Assembly (NCBI RefSeq): GCF_003671765.1
Contig: NZ_QPIB01000005.1
Span: 66,528-130,527, forward strand
From: Xenophilus sp. E41
GTDB lineage: Bacteria; Pseudomonadota; Gammaproteobacteria; Burkholderiales; Burkholderiaceae_C
Length of the DNA stretch: 64,000 nucleotides
Reading direction: 5' to 3'
The notes below the pieces were generated by a model that saw only the letters and a list, made by a program, of their open reading frames with translations, made no database searches and had not been told where the DNA came from. Below, piece after piece: positions 61,900-64,000 of this stretch (position 1 is its first letter; each line of letters begins with the position of its first letter). Made by a program: the position numbers and the translations under genes.

Positions 61900-62841
61900 T
61901 TAGCGGACGACAACATCGAACGGTGCATGCACCGAGCGAAAGGTAGCGAGGATGCGGTCACGGGCGCAATCCAGTTCGTCCGCTACACGAGAACTGAGCA
62001 TGTAGGTGGGGCAGTCCGCCTTGCCGCATTCACAATGCCGGATCTCGCCTTCTCGGAGGCGAGAGACGAAGATGCGGCGCAGTTCATCGACTTGACGCAC
62101 AACCTGGGCCAGCACCTTGCGAACACGCTGATCTCTGATGTGATGGATCGATGGAATGCGCCGAATTTCGGTGCCTTCACGTGTTCTCCACGCTCCGGTG
62201 TTGAGTGCTCGAATGGTGTCCTCAACAGCTTGCTGGAAGGCGGGTAGCGAACTTTCCTGTTGAAAAGGTGTGCGAAAAGCAGGCCGGTCGAATACGGCAG
62301 CCATCAAACCCAGCGCCTCGGCGTCGGATAAGCCAGGGAAGTCATCAACGAATTTTCGGATCTCAGCTTCGGCTTCGGGGAACTCGACTCCCTGGACGAA
62401 GCGGTGCAAGAGGTATTCGCCACGCAAACGCAGGTTCTCCTCGAACTCGACGCTCGACCAGATCGTCACATGCGCTACGCCAAGTGCAGCAGCGCTATCG
62501 CTGATCCGTGTTCTGCTGGCGTCAGAGACTGCACCACGACAGATGAATTTGAAAGCATCTGGCGTACCGCCAGTAGCCTCGACAGCCTTCTCCATATCGG
62601 TTCGGGCTTTCGCCAGGGTCAGCATGTCACGATTAGCGCACTGGATAATCGTCTTGCGCGAAGGTCGATCGTCAAACTCCTCGATTCCGAAGATGTCTCG
62701 TCCCTGGTCGCTACCCGATTGGCCGTGCCAGATCAGGTCGCGCCAGCCGGTACGAACGTGATAAGCAAAAGCAAGGCGCTCAAATTGAACGCCGCTGTAG
62801 TCTTCAAAGTGAATCGGATGAACGATGCTTGCCATAGGCAT
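61900..62841 (-). CDS. Mrr/PD-(D/E)xK-like protein with Cys cluster
   Basis: 313 residues (MPMASIV; a start at the second Met is possible). N-terminal restriction-endonuclease-like fold: FERLAFAYHVRTGWRDLIWH, then GSDQGRDIFG (D49) and the strand KTIIQCANRD. In Mrr-type enzymes the last motif is QxK; here the lysine position is A (QCAN), so catalysis may be lost or altered. A C-terminal HCECGKADC could bind zinc. It starts 6 nt after the antitoxin gene, so it is in the same operon. Confidence 0.6.
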   Translation of the reverse strand: MPMASIVHPIHFEDYSGVQFERLAFAYHVRTGWRDLIWHGQSGSDQGRDIFGIEEFDDRPSRKTIIQCANRDMLTLAKARTDMEKAVEATGGTPDAFKFICRGAVSDASRTRISDSAAALGVAHVTIWSSVEFEENLRLRGEYLLHRFVQGVEFPEAEAEIRKFVDDFPGLSDAEALGLMAAVFDRPAFRTPFQQESSLPAFQQAVEDTIRALNTGAWRTREGTEIRRIPSIHHIRDQRVRKVLAQVVRQVDELRRIFVSRLREGEIRHCECGKADCPTYMLSSRVADELDCARDRILATFRSVHAPFDVVVR

Positions 62842-62847
62842 CGAACA

Positions 62848-63165
62848 TCAAGCCGCGTGCGCCGAGGGCGCAGAAGCCAGCGGCTGCACAGCCAAGCGTA
62901 GGCCCATCGTCTTGAGGATGGCGGTCAAGCTGTTCAGGGCGGGATTGCCCTTCGGCGACAACGTGCGGTAAAGCTGCGTCGGGTTAAGGTGAGCCTGTTC
63001 GGCCACCGCCTGCACGCCGCCGACTGTCTGCGCAAGCTGGCGCAGCACGGTCATCAGTTCGGCTTGGTCGCCATCGGCCAGGATGTTGTTGATGACTTCA
63101 AGTGCGAGCGCCGGATCGTTGCGGTACAGCTCGGCCATCGCCTCGTCATGGGATTTGCCTCTCAT
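62848..63165 (-). CDS. HigA-like antitoxin
   Basis: 105 residues from MRGKSHDEAMAELYRNDPAL. C-terminal HTH: LAQTVGGVQAVAEQAHLNPT, then LYRTLSPKGNPALNSLTAI, the XRE/HigA-type of antitoxin seen after HigB/RelE-like toxins (addiction module, toxin first). It overlaps the toxin gene by 4 nt. It leads directly into the Mrr-like gene. Confidence 0.8.
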   Translation of the reverse strand: MRGKSHDEAMAELYRNDPALALEVINNILADGDQAELMTVLRQLAQTVGGVQAVAEQAHLNPTQLYRTLSPKGNPALNSLTAILKTMGLRLAVQPLASAPSAHAA

Positions 63166-63491
63166 TCGTCGATTCTCCGTTGCCAGTCCTGCCAATAGCC
63201 CACCGCCCGGTCAATGTCCGCATCCTGGGTGCGCTTGTCGCCACCACACAGCAGCAGCACCAACCGTTGCCCCGCTAGGCCGTAATAAACCCGATAGCCA
63301 GGCCCCGCGTCGATGCGCAGCTCCCACACGCCATCTCGGCAAAACTTGTGGTCGCCGAAGTTGCCTTGCTCGATACGGGCCACGCGGCGGATGACCGCCA
63401 CCTTGGCTTGTGCATCACGCAAGCGCCGCAGCCAGTCGGTGTAGAGATCCTTCTGTACGTCGGCCGAGAGGTAGTGCTCGATTCGGTACAT
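63162..63491 (-). CDS. RelE/HigB-like toxin
   Basis: 109 residues. MYRIEHYLSADVQKDLYTDW, RDAQAKVAVIRRVARIEQGN, KFCRDGVWELRIDAGPGYRV, YYGLAGQRLVLLLCGGDKRT and DIDRAVGYWQDW match the RelE/ParE family HigB-like subgroup (phage Gp49-like). Cleaves mRNA on the ribosome in related proteins. It is the first gene of the six-gene cassette; a 19-bp palindrome 62 bp upstream may be its operator. Confidence 0.88.
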   Translation of the reverse strand: MYRIEHYLSADVQKDLYTDWLRRLRDAQAKVAVIRRVARIEQGNFGDHKFCRDGVWELRIDAGPGYRVYYGLAGQRLVLLLCGGDKRTQDADIDRAVGYWQDWQRRIDE

Positions 63492-63552
63492 TGTTATTTT
63501 CGTTTATAGACGAATGGAAGTCAAGGAGAAGGGGCGAGCCCGCGTCCACATT

Positions 63553-63571
63553 TCCGAGACACTGTCTCGGA
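63553..63571. promoter_or_regulatory. TCCGAGACA-C-TGTCTCGGA palindrome
   Basis: A perfect 9-1-9 palindrome between the integrase stop (63593) and the toxin start (63491). It is either the toxin-antitoxin operator or the terminator hairpin of the leftward integrase transcript. No T-run follows on the minus strand, favouring the operator. Confidence 0.55.
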
Positions 63572-63592
63572 TTTCCCGGGTGGGCCTCCTTC

Positions 63593-64000
63593 TCATGCTT
63601 CGACCTCCGCCTGGCGTTGCGCACCCGTGATCGTCTTGCGCCGGGCCGCCACTAGTTCGGCCGCTTGCCGCACCGGATCGTCCTCGGTATGGACGTAGCG
63701 CATGAACATCGCCGCGGTCTTGTGCGCTGTCAGCGCCATGCCGACCTTTAGGGGAACGCCCGAATTGGCAATGTCGGTCGCCGAGCGGTGGCGGATACCG
63801 TGAGTGCCGACCTTCGGCACACCGGCACGGTCAAGGATGCGCCGCCACGCCTGATAGTAGGTGTGGGTGCTGAGGGGCTTGCTGTGGTCGAGGATCGCCG
63901 GGCAGACATAGGGCGAATCGCCGTAGCGAGGAGCATTGGTCAGCCGCCGGCGGGCTTCCTCACTCAAGGGCTTGGACATATCGCCGGTCTTGCTGTCCGG
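63593..64000 (-). CDS. int: Tyrosine recombinase (ICE integrase), C-terminal part
   Basis: The frame stays open past an internal Met to the window edge (PDSKTGD before MSKPL), so at least 135 C-terminal residues are seen and the N-terminus lies outside. Catalytic residues: HGIRHRSA (HxxR), AHKTAAMFMRYVHTE (H/W and the nucleophile Tyr). The integrase belongs to the Tn4371-like ICE, whose other end is at about 13.76 kb, so the ICE spans just over 50 kb. Confidence 0.85.
   Translation of the reverse strand, partial: PDSKTGDMSKPLSEEARRRLTNAPRYGDSPYVCPAILDHSKPLSTHTYYQAWRRILDRAGVPKVGTHGIRHRSATDIANSGVPLKVGMALTAHKTAAMFMRYVHTEDDPVRQAAELVAARRKTITGAQRQAEVEA

Overview
This is a GC-rich proteobacterial window, most like Burkholderiales/Comamonadaceae. 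That guess rests on gene families, codon use and a propionyl-CoA synthetase of that type, and no rRNA or housekeeping locus confirms it. Almost all of it is two integrative and conjugative elements (ICEs) lying head to tail, separated by only about 0.75 kb of chromosome carrying tRNA genes.

Region 1 (1-13,011) is the distal end of a clc/PAGI-2/PFGI-1-type ICE. It holds an IS end and a small metal-cation transporter behind MerR-type promoters. These are followed by a minus-strand maintenance module: AlpA-like regulator, ParA, a HicA-like protein, ParB, DUF2857, an STY4528-type replication protein, TIGR03761, DUF3158, an SSB-like protein and topoisomerase III. Inside the replication gene sits a candidate origin made of phased palindromes, an AT-rich dyad and a perfect DnaA box. 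The element ends at 12,994-13,011 in an 18-bp copy of the 3' end of tRNA-Gly.

Region 2 (13,012-13,785) is the chromosomal island: a terminator, tRNA-Cys(GCA), the 5' half of a tRNA-Leu(UAA), and an intact tRNA-Leu(UAA) split after U34 by a 227-nt group I intron. A terminator follows, and it overlaps the last gene of the next ICE.

Region 3 (about 13.76 kb to beyond 64 kb) is a Tn4371-family ICE. Its mating-pair formation operon (traG, copG, trbB-C-D-E-J-K-L-F-G-I, DUF2274) lies at 13.8-26.1 kb, with an EexN-type lipoprotein and a LysR regulator (traR position) behind it. Cargo at 27.7-40.8 kb comprises an alpha/beta hydrolase and an SDR, a GntR regulator, a Liv-type ABC importer, a DUF6166 protein, a membrane di-iron hydroxylase and propionyl-CoA synthetase, with IS5, IS110 and IS3 remnants between them. 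The mobilisation and maintenance block (relaxase, traF, DUF2840, RHH protein, ParA, iteron origin, RepA, HTH, DUF2285) lies at 41-47.7 kb. An adaptation block (DUF2958 x2, XRE, DUF736, GNAT, ParB, DUF932 and unknowns, at 48-57.4 kb) is interspersed with a family of about 115-bp non-coding repeats.

Next to the integrase (partial at the right edge) is a six-gene minus-strand cassette at 57.5-63.5 kb: RelE/HigB-like toxin, HigA-like antitoxin, PD-(D/E)xK-like protein, TIGR02391/HEPN-like protein, a Rad50-like ATPase with a CxxC hook, and a PIN-like protein. It looks like an undescribed anti-phage or anti-plasmid system. This cassette, the tRNA intron and the two candidate origins are the parts most worth following up.
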